Counted from the stretch's first letter, positions 15,627 through 23,335 are shown. The stretch is DNA of 38,003 bases from an uncultured Bacteroidota bacterium (GCA_902517895.1 CABYEA010000011.1:1-38003), one strand, 5' to 3'. Notes: generated from the sequence alone by a model not told the origin. Made by a program: numbers and translations.

Positions 15627-15634
15627 TATTTTTG
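15627..15634 (+). promoter_or_regulatory. candidate -7 box for the ABC ATPase gene
   Basis: TATTTTTG matches TAnnTTTG exactly and ends 4 bases before the ATG at 15639. If real, transcription would start at or within a few bases of the start codon, giving a leaderless mRNA. No -33 box is evident upstream, where the sequence already belongs to the divergent msrA 5' end. Confidence 0.38.
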
Positions 15635-15638
15635 ATTA

Positions 15639-16298
15639 ATGATTTTAGCCAAAAATATACATAAATTCTACGAAAATAACCATATTCTAAAAGGAATTGA
15701 TCTTAATGTGAGTAAAGGGGAAATTATTAGTTTAGTGGGAGCTTCTGGAGCAGGTAAAACAACTCTTTTACAAATCCTTGGAACTATTGACAGTTATAAG
15801 AATGAAGAAAACTCAACATTATTATTAAATAATCATGATGTTAGTATAATGAGTGATGATGAATTAGCTAATTTTAGAAATCAAGAAATCGGATTTGTTT
15901 TTCAATTTCATCAATTACTTCCGGAGTTTACTGCAATCGAAAATATTTGTATTCCTGCTTTCATAAATAAAACACCAAAAATAATAGCTGAGACTAAAGC
16001 AAAGGAATTAATGGACTATCTAGGTATAATAAAAAAAAATAATAACAAACCAAATGAGCTTTCTGGTGGCGAAAAACAAAGAGTTGCCGTTGCACGATCT
16101 CTTATAAATGAGCCTAGCATAATCCTTGCTGATGAACCGTCGGGTAATCTTGATACTAGTTCCTCAAATAACCTTCACAAACTTTTTTTAGATTTGAGAA
16201 AAGACTTCAACTACACTTTTATTATAGCAACACATGATTTAAAGCTTGCTAAAAAATCTGATAGAGTTTTAGAAATAATCGACGGAAAAATCAAATAA
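15639..16298 (+). CDS. ABC transporter ATP-binding protein, LolD/MacB type
   Basis: A 219-residue stand-alone ATPase. Walker A is GASGAGKTT (34-42), the Q-loop is [11 protein letters not shown], the signature [15 protein letters not shown] starts at 141, Walker [13 protein letters not shown] is at 161-172, and the H-loop is ATHD. The PSGNLD and Q-loop sequences are typical of the MacB/FtsE/LolD group that works with FtsX-like permeases at the inner membrane, often moving lipoproteins. No permease gene is adjacent, so the partner is encoded elsewhere. LolD is the likeliest identity, but the symbol is withheld for lack of context. Confidence 0.87.
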   Translation: MILAKNIHKFYENNHILKGIDLNVSKGEIISLVGASGAGKTTLLQILGTIDSYKNEENSTLLLNNHDVSIMSDDELANFRNQEIGFVFQFHQLLPEFTAIENICIPAFINKTPKIIAETKAKELMDYLGIIKKNNNKPNELSGGEKQRVAVARSLINEPSIILADEPSGNLDTSSSNNLHKLFLDLRKDFNYTFIIATHDLKLAKKSDRVLEIIDGKIK

Positions 16299-16309
16299 GT
16301 GAAAAAATT

Positions 16310-17068
16310 TTGGAATTAAAAGAATTTTTAAATTTAAAGGTTGAGGAATATAACAACATGAATTTTATTGAAGATGATCCTGTTAAAATTCCTCATCTTT
16401 TTGATAAAAAGGAGGATATTGAAATTTCAGGGTTTTTAACTTCAACAATTGCCTGGGGGAATAGAAAATCTATTATAAATAGTTCACTCAGAATGATGAA
16501 ACTAATGGAAAATGATCCCTATAATTTTATTATGAATCACAGCGAGAAAGATTTAAAAAATCTACTAAAATTTGTTCACAGAACTTTTAACGGTTATGAT
16601 TTTGCACAGTTTATAAGAAGTCTTAAGCATATTTATAAAAATCATGGCGGTTTAGAAGAGCTTTTCTCAAAAAAAATCAAAAATCAATCTATGCATAACT
16701 CTATTCATGAATTCAAAAAAACTTTTTTTGAGATTAAACATACTAAGAGAACAAAAAAACATATCTCTGACCCGTTCAAAGGGTCTGCATCCAAAAGAAT
16801 TAATATGTTTTTAAGATGGATGGTTAGAAAGGATAAAAAGGGGGTTGACTTTGGAATATGGAGGTCAATTGACCAAAAAAACTTGTCATGCCCATTAGAT
16901 ATACATTCTGGAAATGTTGCAAGAAAATTAGGTTTAATCAACAGAAAACAGAATGATCATAAAGCTGTAATAGAATTAGATTCAATACTAAGAACTTTTG
17001 ATAAAACAGATCCAGTAAAATACGATTTTGCGCTTTTTGGAATTGGTGTTTTTGAAAAGTTTTACTAA
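16310..17068 (+). CDS. TIGR02757-type conserved protein (helix-hairpin-helix-like fold)
   Basis: A 252-residue protein with IEDDPVKIPHLF, DIEISGFLTSTIAWGNRKSII and a central KHISDPFKGSASKRINMFLRWMVRKD, followed by GVDFGIWRS and LDIHSGNVARKLGL. These match the family known as TIGR02757 in Bacteroidota. The SASKRIN..LRWMVR..VD..LW..L..PLD.H pattern resembles HhH-GPD DNA glycosylases (8-oxoguanine-glycosylase-like), so a DNA repair role is possible but unproven. No ATG lies near the expected N-terminus; TTG 16310 is chosen because MELKEFLNLKVEEYN aligns with the homologue start. It lies 11 bases after the ABC ATPase gene, so the two are co-transcribed. Confidence 0.82.
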   Translation: MELKEFLNLKVEEYNNMNFIEDDPVKIPHLFDKKEDIEISGFLTSTIAWGNRKSIINSSLRMMKLMENDPYNFIMNHSEKDLKNLLKFVHRTFNGYDFAQFIRSLKHIYKNHGGLEELFSKKIKNQSMHNSIHEFKKTFFEIKHTKRTKKHISDPFKGSASKRINMFLRWMVRKDKKGVDFGIWRSIDQKNLSCPLDIHSGNVARKLGLINRKQNDHKAVIELDSILRTFDKTDPVKYDFALFGIGVFEKFY

Positions 17069-17133
17069 AGTTTTTTTAAAATTAATAAAATATGATGTCA
17101 AAAATTATTAGAAATATATACTTTAATTTTTAT

Positions 17134-17141
17134 TATTTTTG
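17134..17141 (+). promoter_or_regulatory. candidate -7 box for the dihydroorotase-like gene
   Basis: TATTTTTG matches TAnnTTTG and ends 14 bases before the ATG at 17156, so the leader would be about 8 bases. The surrounding 87-base gap holds nothing else of note. Confidence 0.38.
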
Positions 17142-17155
17142 TTCAAATTTTAGAT

Positions 17156-18412
17156 ATGAATTCTCTAATTAAATCAGCTTTAATCATCGATAAAAAAAGT
17201 GAATATCATAATATTACCGCTGACATTTTAATTCAAAATGGGATCATCACAAATATTTCAAAAAATATTAATAATCCTAGAAATTATAAAGAGATAAACT
17301 TCCCAAACTTACATGTTTCATCTGGATGGTTTGATTATAGTATTTGCTCAGGGGAGCCAGGGCATGAAGAGAGAGATAATTTGCTAAACACTCTAGATGT
17401 TGCCTCAAAATCAGGTTTTACATCAATTGCATTACAACCCAATACTTTTCCTGTCACTGAAAAAAGTACTGAGATTGAGTATTTAAAAGCAATAGCAAAA
17501 AATTCTAATGTTAATATATATCCAATTGGAGCTTTAACAAAAAAATCTGACGGAAATGAATTGGCTGAACTATTTGAATTGAAAAATGCTGGTGCAATAG
17601 GATTTGGTGATTATAAAAAATCAATAGATAATCCGAATATGTTGAAGTTGGCACTACTCTACTCAAAAGACTTTAACCTACCCATTTTTTCTTTTCCTCT
17701 TAACAAAGAAATATCAAATAATGGGGTTATGAATGAGAGTAAAACTAGTACTATGCTAGGTTTGAAAGGTATCCCAAATCTTTCTGAAGAAATTCAGATA
17801 ATGAGAGATATAAGAATTCTTCAATATACTGGAGGAAAACTGCATATACCATACATATCTACTGGAAATTCACTTGAATTGATCAAAAAAGCAAAAAATA
17901 AAGGGCTAAATATTTCATGCAGTACCTGCATTCATAATTTGTTTTTTAATGATAATGAACTTAGTAGATATAATACTAAATTTAAAGTTCTTCCTCCTTT
18001 GAGAACTCAAAATGATGTTGATAAACTAATTACTGGAGTAAAGGACGGTTCAATAGATATTGTGACCAGTGATCATAACCCTCTTAACATAGAATTAAAA
18101 AATGTTGAATTTGACAATGCTGAATTTGGTACAATTGGACTAGAATCTTTTTTTGGCGCACTAAATAAAATATTTCCAATAAAGACAACAATCAATATAT
18201 TAACAAAAGGAAAAAAAATATTTGGAATAGAAGAGACACCCATAAAAATTGGAGCTCAAGCTGATATGAGTTTGTTTAATCCGATTAATAGTTATGTTTT
18301 TGATGATAAAAACATCTTATCTATGTCTAAAAACTCAATATTCAAAGGAGCATCCTTGAAAGGAAAAATTTACGGAACCATTTCAAATGGAAAAATGACT
18401 TTAAGTGAATAA
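17156..18412 (+). CDS. dihydroorotase-like amidohydrolase lacking key metal ligands
   Basis: A 418-residue protein of the class I dihydroorotase type by length and layout: N-terminal beta-sandwich piece, LHVSSGWFDYSICSGEPGHEERD, SIALQPNTFP, GAIGFGDYKKS, LHIPYISTGNSLELIKKAK, VTSDHNPLNIELK and C-terminal LFNPINSYVF. Active enzymes have D-x-H-x-H where this has FDYSI, and a further His after the barrel centre where this has FSFPLNKE; only the later His (LHIPYIST) and the Asp of TSDHNP remain. The binuclear metal site therefore looks incomplete. I recall the same change in flavobacterial proteins annotated as dihydroorotase, so it is a lineage trait rather than decay. It may be a non-catalytic partner, as for PyrC' of Pseudomonas. 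The esterase gene overlaps its end by 8 bases. Confidence 0.85.
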   Translation: MNSLIKSALIIDKKSEYHNITADILIQNGIITNISKNINNPRNYKEINFPNLHVSSGWFDYSICSGEPGHEERDNLLNTLDVASKSGFTSIALQPNTFPVTEKSTEIEYLKAIAKNSNVNIYPIGALTKKSDGNELAELFELKNAGAIGFGDYKKSIDNPNMLKLALLYSKDFNLPIFSFPLNKEISNNGVMNESKTSTMLGLKGIPNLSEEIQIMRDIRILQYTGGKLHIPYISTGNSLELIKKAKNKGLNISCSTCIHNLFFNDNELSRYNTKFKVLPPLRTQNDVDKLITGVKDGSIDIVTSDHNPLNIELKNVEFDNAEFGTIGLESFFGALNKIFPIKTTINILTKGKKIFGIEETPIKIGAQADMSLFNPINSYVFDDKNILSMSKNSIFKGASLKGKIYGTISNGKMTLSE

Positions 18413-19055
18413 TATTTCTTTCGACTATGATGTAAAAGAGTCTTTATCTTTTGCAAAAGACAATAAAGTAATTATCATGTTTCATGGATATGGAAGCAAC
18501 AAAGATGATTTGTATTCATTTGCAAAATTCATGAATCCAAATTTTTTAATTATTTCAATACAGGGTCCCATACAAATGGGCTATAATTCATATTGTTGGT
18601 GGTTACTTAATTACGATAATGATATGCAATTACAAATGGATGTCAAAGAGGCTGAAAATTCACTAAATGAGTTAAATAGATTCATAAGTGAAGATTTATC
18701 TGTTAAATATAATTTTGGCTTAAATCAGGTATATTTACTAGGCTTTAGTCAAGGTTGCATGATTTCTTATGCATTGTCAATTAACTTCCCAAAAAATTAT
18801 AAAAAAGCTGTGGGATTAAGCGGTAAAATTCCACATGAAATAATAAATTTTGATGAAAAATGTGATTACAGTAATCATAATTTCTTTTGCTCACATGGAT
18901 TAAATGACCAAGTTATTCCAATTGAAATTGGTAGAGACTCTGACAGATGGTTTTCAGAAAAAAATATAGATCACAAGTACTTGGAGTTTGAATCAGCACA
19001 TGGGATTAATTCTGAAAATTTTGAACAAATGAATCTGTGGTTATCAAAAAATTAA
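18405..19055 (+). CDS. phospholipase/carboxylesterase-type alpha/beta hydrolase (YpfH-like)
   Basis: A 216-residue alpha/beta hydrolase of the carboxylesterase/thioesterase 2 group. FHGYGSNKDDL forms the oxyanion region. The nucleophile elbow GFSQG gives Ser115, GLNDQVIP gives Asp168 and ESAHGI gives His199, a complete triad. No signal peptide, so cytoplasmic. It hydrolyses short- or medium-chain esters; the natural substrate is not known. The start is GTG 18405, overlapping the dihydroorotase-like gene by 8 bases and so coupled to it. The stop shares TTAA with the convergent MBL hydrolase gene. Confidence 0.88.
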   Translation: MNNISFDYDVKESLSFAKDNKVIIMFHGYGSNKDDLYSFAKFMNPNFLIISIQGPIQMGYNSYCWWLLNYDNDMQLQMDVKEAENSLNELNRFISEDLSVKYNFGLNQVYLLGFSQGCMISYALSINFPKNYKKAVGLSGKIPHEIINFDEKCDYSNHNFFCSHGLNDQVIPIEIGRDSDRWFSEKNIDHKYLEFESAHGINSENFEQMNLWLSKN

Positions 19056-19813
19056 TTGCATTCTAGCTGTAAACCATCATAAGCTAAAAATACATTTTCA
19101 GGCAACTTTTTTTGGACTTCTTCATGAAATCCTAATTTATGGCTTATATGAGTTAAATATGATCTCTCAGGCTGTATTTTAGAAATAAGGTCTAATGCAT
19201 CATCTAAATTTAAATGAGAATAATGTTCTTCTTTTCTCAATGCATTTATCACCAAAAGATCTAAATTATTTAATTTTTCAAATTCACTTTCAGGAATTGT
19301 TTTAACGTCTGTAAAATAAGCAGTATTTCCAATTCTAAAACCATAAATAGGTAATTTTCCATGAAAAGCATTTAATAATATTATCTCATTTTCAAAGAAC
19401 ATAAAATTATCGTTAATTTCATTTATTTTGACGCTGGGTGTTCCTGGAATATTTCCTTCGGACTTAAAAATATATCTAAACCTGTTTTTTAAAGCATCTA
19501 TCACACGAATTCCAGCATATATAGGTATATTACCCTGACGAAAATAAAAAGGTCTAATATCATCTAAGCCAGAGACATGGTCATTATGCTCATGAGTAAA
19601 AAATATTGCATCTACCCTATCACAACCAGAGTTGAGCATTTGAGCTCTAAAATCAGGTCCACAGTCAATAACTATATTTTTATGATCAAATTGAATTAAA
19701 GCAGATGTTCTTAATCTTTTGTCTTTTGGATTATCGCTGAGACAAACTGGATGAGTACTTCCTATTACTGGAATACCTTGTGAAGTACCTGTGCCTAAAA
19801 AAGTGATTTTCAT
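19052..19813 (-). CDS. metallo-beta-lactamase-fold hydrolase (PhnP-like)
   Basis: A 253-residue MBL-fold protein. The start at ATG 19813 is chosen because MKITFLGTGTSQGIP is the typical N-terminus; a further upstream start at 19828 would add only five residues. The metal site is THEHNDHVSGLDD (His74, His76, Asp78, His79), followed by AFHGK, YFTDVK and THISHKLG. CLSDNPKDKRLRTS is typical of the PhnP-type phosphodiesterase branch, which cleaves cyclic phosphates. Phosphonate genes are absent nearby, so a specific substrate cannot be named. Its stop overlaps the esterase stop over 19052-19055. Confidence 0.88.
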   Translation of the reverse strand: MKITFLGTGTSQGIPVIGSTHPVCLSDNPKDKRLRTSALIQFDHKNIVIDCGPDFRAQMLNSGCDRVDAIFFTHEHNDHVSGLDDIRPFYFRQGNIPIYAGIRVIDALKNRFRYIFKSEGNIPGTPSVKINEINDNFMFFENEIILLNAFHGKLPIYGFRIGNTAYFTDVKTIPESEFEKLNNLDLLVINALRKEEHYSHLNLDDALDLISKIQPERSYLTHISHKLGFHEEVQKKLPENVFLAYDGLQLECN

Positions 19814-19868
19814 ATTTAAAATAATCAAAAATACACTATTTTTTCTTCATCTAGTTAGACTTATTTAA

Positions 19869-19876
19869 TACATTTG
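19869..19876 (+). promoter_or_regulatory. candidate -7 box for the conserved unknown gene at 19897
   Basis: TACATTTG matches TAnnTTTG exactly and ends 20 bases before the ATG, giving a leader of about 14 bases. It sits in the short gap between this gene and the divergent MBL hydrolase gene. No clear -33 box. Confidence 0.4.
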
Positions 19877-19896
19877 TATTTGTAAAATCATACCTA

Positions 19897-21330
19897 ATGA
19901 ATGAGGTGTCTTTAAATGGTGATTCACACATAGAGGCCATTCCTACAATAAAGCAAAAAGCTTTAAGAATTAACTTAAATAAGAATATTTATGGAACTTT
20001 CGCCGAAATCGGTGCTGGTCAGGAGACTGCAAGACAATTTTTCAGGGTTGGTGGTGCATCAGGCACCATAGCTAAAGCAATGTCTGCTTATGATAAAAGT
20101 TTTAGCGATGACATTTATGGAATTGAAAATGATGAAAGGTATGTTACTCAGAATCGACTAAAGAAAATGTTAAAGCATGAAACTTCGCTAATTGAGAAGA
20201 GAATTAAAAGAAAAAACCAACCTAATAAAATGTTTTTTTGTTATGCTAATACTGTAGCAACAGTCGATTTCGCAAAAAAGTATAATGGGCATGGTTGGGT
20301 CGGAATTAGATTTCAAATTGACCCAAAGCAAAAATACAATGAAATAATCCTACATGTTAGGTTTAAAGAAAATACGGCTAGTCAACAACAAGAAACACTT
20401 GGTGTTTTGGGAACTAATCTGATATACAGTGCATTTTATCACTTTAGTACACCAAGAAAAATAATCAAATATTTGTATGATCATCTAAATAGTGATCAAA
20501 TAGAAATAGACACCGTTAACCTGTCTGGCCCAATATTTAAAGATGTTGATAACAGAATTCTAAGTCTAGAATTGGTTAAAAATGGAATGACTGATGCTGT
20601 ATTGTTTGGACCTGAAGGAAATAATTTATTACCTGCGGCTGCATTGTACAAAAAAAACATATTAGCTCTAAGAGGAAGATTCAGACCTGTTACAAAAGTG
20701 AATGAAGAAATGTATTTAAACTCTCTTGAAATGTTTTTAAATGAAAGGCATGTAGATAAAAAAGATACCGTTGTGATTTTTGAAATTACTATGATAGACT
20801 TGACAAATGATGGCGAAATAGACGAGAAGGATTTTATGGACAGAGCTAAACTTTTGGGCTCTTTAGGTGAAACTGTTTTAATAACTAATTTTAAGGAATA
20901 TTATAGGCTTGTCGAATATTTTTCACTCTACACTAAGAAAAAAATAGGCTTAACTATGGGGGTAAATAATTTAGTTAGAATATTTGATCCAAAATATTAC
21001 ACTCATCTTAGTGGTGGTATTTTGGAGGCCTTTGGGAAATTATTTTTCAAAAAAATGAAGATTTACCTTTATCCTGAACTTAATGATAAAGAAGAAATTA
21101 TTAACAGCGATAATTTAAAAGTTCACCCAAGAATGAAGGAGCTTTATAAGTTTTTAAAATTTAATGGTAAAGTTGTTGACCTAGATAAATATAATTTGAA
21201 TTCACTAAAGATATATTCACATGAGGTACTAGCAAAAATCAAGGAGAATTCAAAAGGGTGGGAATCTGTTCTCCCAAAAGCTGTAGCCTCAAAAATTAAG
21301 AAATTTAATTTATTCGGTTATAACAAATAA
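19897..21330 (+). CDS. conserved protein of unknown function, ~480 residues
   Basis: A 477-residue soluble protein with no signal peptide or membrane segment. The N-terminus has a very characteristic block: LRINLNKNIYGTFAEIGAGQ, then ARQFFRVGGASGTIAKAMSAYD, then FSDDIYG. Later blocks include FFCYANTVATVDF, HGWVGIRFQ, FGPEGNNLLPAAALYKKNILALRGRFRPVT and LSGGILEAFGKLFFK. I recognise it as a family conserved in Bacteroidota and some other phyla whose members carry misleading labels such as TonB-dependent receptor or nicotinate-nucleotide adenylyltransferase. Nothing here supports either: there is no plug/barrel and no nucleotidyltransferase HxGH. The Gly-rich blocks suggest nucleotide or phosphate binding, which is inference. 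It is a single-gene unit with its own promoter box. Confidence 0.8.
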   Translation: MNEVSLNGDSHIEAIPTIKQKALRINLNKNIYGTFAEIGAGQETARQFFRVGGASGTIAKAMSAYDKSFSDDIYGIENDERYVTQNRLKKMLKHETSLIEKRIKRKNQPNKMFFCYANTVATVDFAKKYNGHGWVGIRFQIDPKQKYNEIILHVRFKENTASQQQETLGVLGTNLIYSAFYHFSTPRKIIKYLYDHLNSDQIEIDTVNLSGPIFKDVDNRILSLELVKNGMTDAVLFGPEGNNLLPAAALYKKNILALRGRFRPVTKVNEEMYLNSLEMFLNERHVDKKDTVVIFEITMIDLTNDGEIDEKDFMDRAKLLGSLGETVLITNFKEYYRLVEYFSLYTKKKIGLTMGVNNLVRIFDPKYYTHLSGGILEAFGKLFFKKMKIYLYPELNDKEEIINSDNLKVHPRMKELYKFLKFNGKVVDLDKYNLNSLKIYSHEVLAKIKENSKGWESVLPKAVASKIKKFNLFGYNK

Positions 21331-21335
21331 CTTTA

Positions 21336-21788
21336 TTAATCTAGAATCTGAGCTGTGTGCTCTTTGGTCTTTACCTTTTCAATTATTTGCTCAATTTTTC
21401 CAGATTCATCAATTATGATTGTTTTTCTAATAATCCCCATATATTCCTTTCCATACATTTTTTTTTGTCCCCACGCCCCGTATGATGAAATTATTTTTTT
21501 ATCCTCATCGCAAAGCAAACTGTAGTCAAAACTAAACTTATCACTAAAATTTTTCTGAACTTTTTCGCTATCAGAAGAAACCCCTATAACTTCATATCCC
21601 AGAGATTTGAATCTATTATAATTATCATTTAAATTACATGCTTCAGCTGTACATCCAGGTGTGTTCGCTTTTGGATAGAAAAAAAGAACAATTTTTTTTC
21701 CTATCATGTCTGATAAATTGATTATGTAACCATGTTGGTTTTTACAACTAAAATCTGGGGCATTATCCCCTACTTTCAAAACATTCAT
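21336..21788 (-). CDS. bcp: thioredoxin-dependent thiol peroxidase (BCP/PrxQ family)
   Basis: A 150-residue peroxiredoxin. LFFYPKANTPGCTAEACNLND puts the peroxidatic cysteine at Cys46 and the resolving cysteine at Cys51, the five-residue spacing of the PrxQ/BCP group. VGDNAPDFSC at the N-terminus and GVSSDSEKVQKNF are family motifs. It reduces H2O2 and organic peroxides with thioredoxin in the cytoplasm. It converges on the conserved unknown gene with 5 bases between stops and diverges from nth, the next gene, with a 33-base gap. Confidence 0.95.
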   Translation of the reverse strand: MNVLKVGDNAPDFSCKNQHGYIINLSDMIGKKIVLFFYPKANTPGCTAEACNLNDNYNRFKSLGYEVIGVSSDSEKVQKNFSDKFSFDYSLLCDEDKKIISSYGAWGQKKMYGKEYMGIIRKTIIIDESGKIEQIIEKVKTKEHTAQILD

Positions 21789-21821
21789 AATTATTATATT
21801 TGATTATAAAAATAATATAAT

Positions 21822-22466
21822 TTGGATAAAAAAAATAAGGTTAAATACTTAATAAGGAAACTTGAGACTTTATTTCCTGAAGTTCCCATACCATTAGACC
21901 ATAAAGACTCCTATACTTTGCTTATTGCTGTTTTATTATCTGCGCAATGCACGGATGAAAGAGTAAATCAAATAACACCTATGTTATTTAAAAAAGCCGA
22001 TAATCCTTATGATATGATTAATCTAACTGTCGAAGAAATTAAAGAAATTATCAGACCTTGTGGTCTTTCTCCAATGAAGAGCAAAGGAATTTATGGTTTA
22101 AGCAAAATTATTATTGAAAAACATAACGGCCTTGTTCCTAAAAACTTTGAGGATTTAGAAGACTTACCAGGTGTTGGACACAAAACTGCTAGTGTTGTAA
22201 TGTCTCAGGCTTTTGGATTTCCTGCATTCCCAGTCGATACACATATTCACAGATTAATGTACAGATGGGGTTTAAGTAATGGATCAAATGTAAAACAAAC
22301 AGAAAAAGACGCAAAAAGACTATTTCCCAAGGAAAAGTGGAATAAACTTCATTTGCAGATTATATATTATGCAAGAAAATATTCACCTGCAAGAGGTTGG
22401 AACATTAATAAGGATATTGTTACCAAGAAAATAGGTAGAAAATCTATTCTAAATAAATTAATTTAA
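21822..22466 (+). CDS. nth: endonuclease III-type DNA glycosylase lacking the iron-sulfur cluster
   Basis: A 214-residue HhH-GPD glycosylase/AP lyase. LEDLPGVGHKTASVV gives the helix-hairpin-helix and catalytic Lys121; FPVDTHIHR gives Asp139. These match Lys120 and Asp138 of E. coli Nth, so base excision of oxidised pyrimidines with AP-lyase activity is expected. The C-terminal cluster motif C-x6-C-x2-C-x5-C is absent: YSPARGWNINKDIVTKK has Ser where the first Cys should be, and no cysteine follows. The only Cys in the protein are at 43 and 80. I recall the same loss in other Flavobacteriia, so this is probably a lineage feature. Start is TTG 21822, since no ATG or GTG lies upstream of the conserved N-terminus. 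Confidence 0.92.
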   Translation: MDKKNKVKYLIRKLETLFPEVPIPLDHKDSYTLLIAVLLSAQCTDERVNQITPMLFKKADNPYDMINLTVEEIKEIIRPCGLSPMKSKGIYGLSKIIIEKHNGLVPKNFEDLEDLPGVGHKTASVVMSQAFGFPAFPVDTHIHRLMYRWGLSNGSNVKQTEKDAKRLFPKEKWNKLHLQIIYYARKYSPARGWNINKDIVTKKIGRKSILNKLI

Positions 22467-22545
22467 ATCAAAAATTAACTTGCCCAAAGCTGTTTTTTGA
22501 ACTTTTATTGACTTTGAATAATTTAAAATAAAATTAATAGTTTTT

Positions 22546-22590
22546 CTTTTTGGCTCAAGAGTGGTCTTCTCTTGAAAAAAGTAGTTTTTT
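22546..22590 (+). terminator. probable intrinsic terminator downstream of nth
   Basis: CTTTTT (22546-22551), bulge GGC, TCAAGAG (22555-22561), loop TGGTCTT, CTCTTGA (22569-22575) and AAAAAG (22576-22581) form a 13-pair hairpin. It is followed after TAG by six T at 22585-22590. Orientation fits nth on the plus strand; on the minus strand the hairpin is followed by A first, so it is a poorer terminator for the sigma gene. The remainder of the 172-base gap between nth and the sigma gene shows nothing else. Confidence 0.5.
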
Positions 22591-22638
22591 CCCATTCATT
22601 ATTTTTTAAAATAACGAAGAAAAAAACAGAATATTATA

Positions 22639-23223
22639 TCAGCTGGTTAAAATTATATTTTTCTTCTTAATTATATTCCTAAGATTAATCAAAGCATACC
22701 TCATTCTACCTAGGGAGGTATTAATACTAACTCCTGTTTTTTCTGATATTTCTTTAAAGCTTAGATCATTATAGTATCTGTAAATTAATACTTCTTTTTG
22801 ATCATCTGGTAACAATTCAATAATCTTTTTGACCTCTCCAAGAATCTGATCCTTAATCATTTTACTTTCAATATCAATATCAGTATTTTTAAGAACTGAA
22901 AAAATATCAAAATCATGTGAATTTTCAAATTTTGGTATTCTTGAATTTTTCCTAAAGTGATCTATGACCAAATTATGTGCAATACGCATAACCCAAGAAA
23001 TAAATTTACCCTCTTCATTATAATTTCCTAATTTTAAAGTTCTTATTACTTTGATAAAAGTATCTTGAAAAATGTCTTCTGTCAAATCTCTATCATAAAC
23101 TTTAGAATAAATAAAAGAATATATCCTTTGTTTGTGACGATTTATAAGAATCTCTAACGATTTTTCATGCCCAGAAATGTATCTTGACACTAATGTAGAA
23201 TCTGCAATTATTGGTTTTTTCAT
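22639..23223 (-). CDS. ECF-type RNA polymerase sigma factor, no adjacent anti-sigma gene
   Basis: A 194-residue sigma-70-family factor with only regions 2 and 4. Region 2: HKQRIYSFIYSKVYDRDLTEDIFQDTF, then GKFISWVMRIAHNLVIDHFRK. Region 4: LPDDQKEVLIYRYYNDLSFKEI, then TGVSINTSLGRMRYALINLR. No anti-sigma factor or membrane sensor gene is next to it: the neighbours are nth and uvrA. Control must come from elsewhere or from its own leader, which has a strong promoter (23335-23304) and a hairpin that buries the start codon. PorX of Porphyromonas acts with an ECF factor called SigP; whether this gene is its counterpart cannot be judged from sequence alone. Confidence 0.93.
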   Translation of the reverse strand: MKKPIIADSTLVSRYISGHEKSLEILINRHKQRIYSFIYSKVYDRDLTEDIFQDTFIKVIRTLKLGNYNEEGKFISWVMRIAHNLVIDHFRKNSRIPKFENSHDFDIFSVLKNTDIDIESKMIKDQILGEVKKIIELLPDDQKEVLIYRYYNDLSFKEISEKTGVSINTSLGRMRYALINLRNIIKKKNIILTS

Positions 23224-23279
23224 AACATTACTTATTAATTAAAACTGAGTTTTATTAAGATTTTTTAAAGTAATGTTAT
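23221..23279 (-). promoter_or_regulatory. 5'-leader hairpin covering the sigma-factor start codon
   Basis: On the mRNA (minus) strand, ATAACATTACT (23279-23269) pairs perfectly over 11 bases with AGTAATGTTAT (23232-23222), and the last two bases of the downstream arm are the AU of the AUG at 23223-23221. Between the arms sits a second hairpin, TTAATAAAAC (23258-23249) with GTTTTAATTAA (23245-23235), loop TCA, one bulged A. Both arms lie inside the predicted transcript. Because Bacteroidota do not rely on Shine-Dalgarno pairing, hiding the AUG itself would limit translation. A role as an RNA thermometer or protein- or ligand-responsive switch is inference. Confidence 0.5.
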
Positions 23280-23303
23280 TCTATAGGCATAAAATTTATA
23301 TAT

Positions 23304-23335
23304 CAAATATACATTTTAATTTAATATTATTCAAA
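23304..23335 (-). promoter_or_regulatory. full Bacteroidota housekeeping promoter for the sigma-factor gene
   Basis: The minus strand has a -33 TTTG (23335-23332), a 20-base spacer and a -7 TATATTTG (23311-23304), an exact fit to TTTG-N19-21-TAnnTTTG. Transcription would start near 23298, giving a leader of about 75 bases before the AUG. This is the best promoter in the window. Confidence 0.65.
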
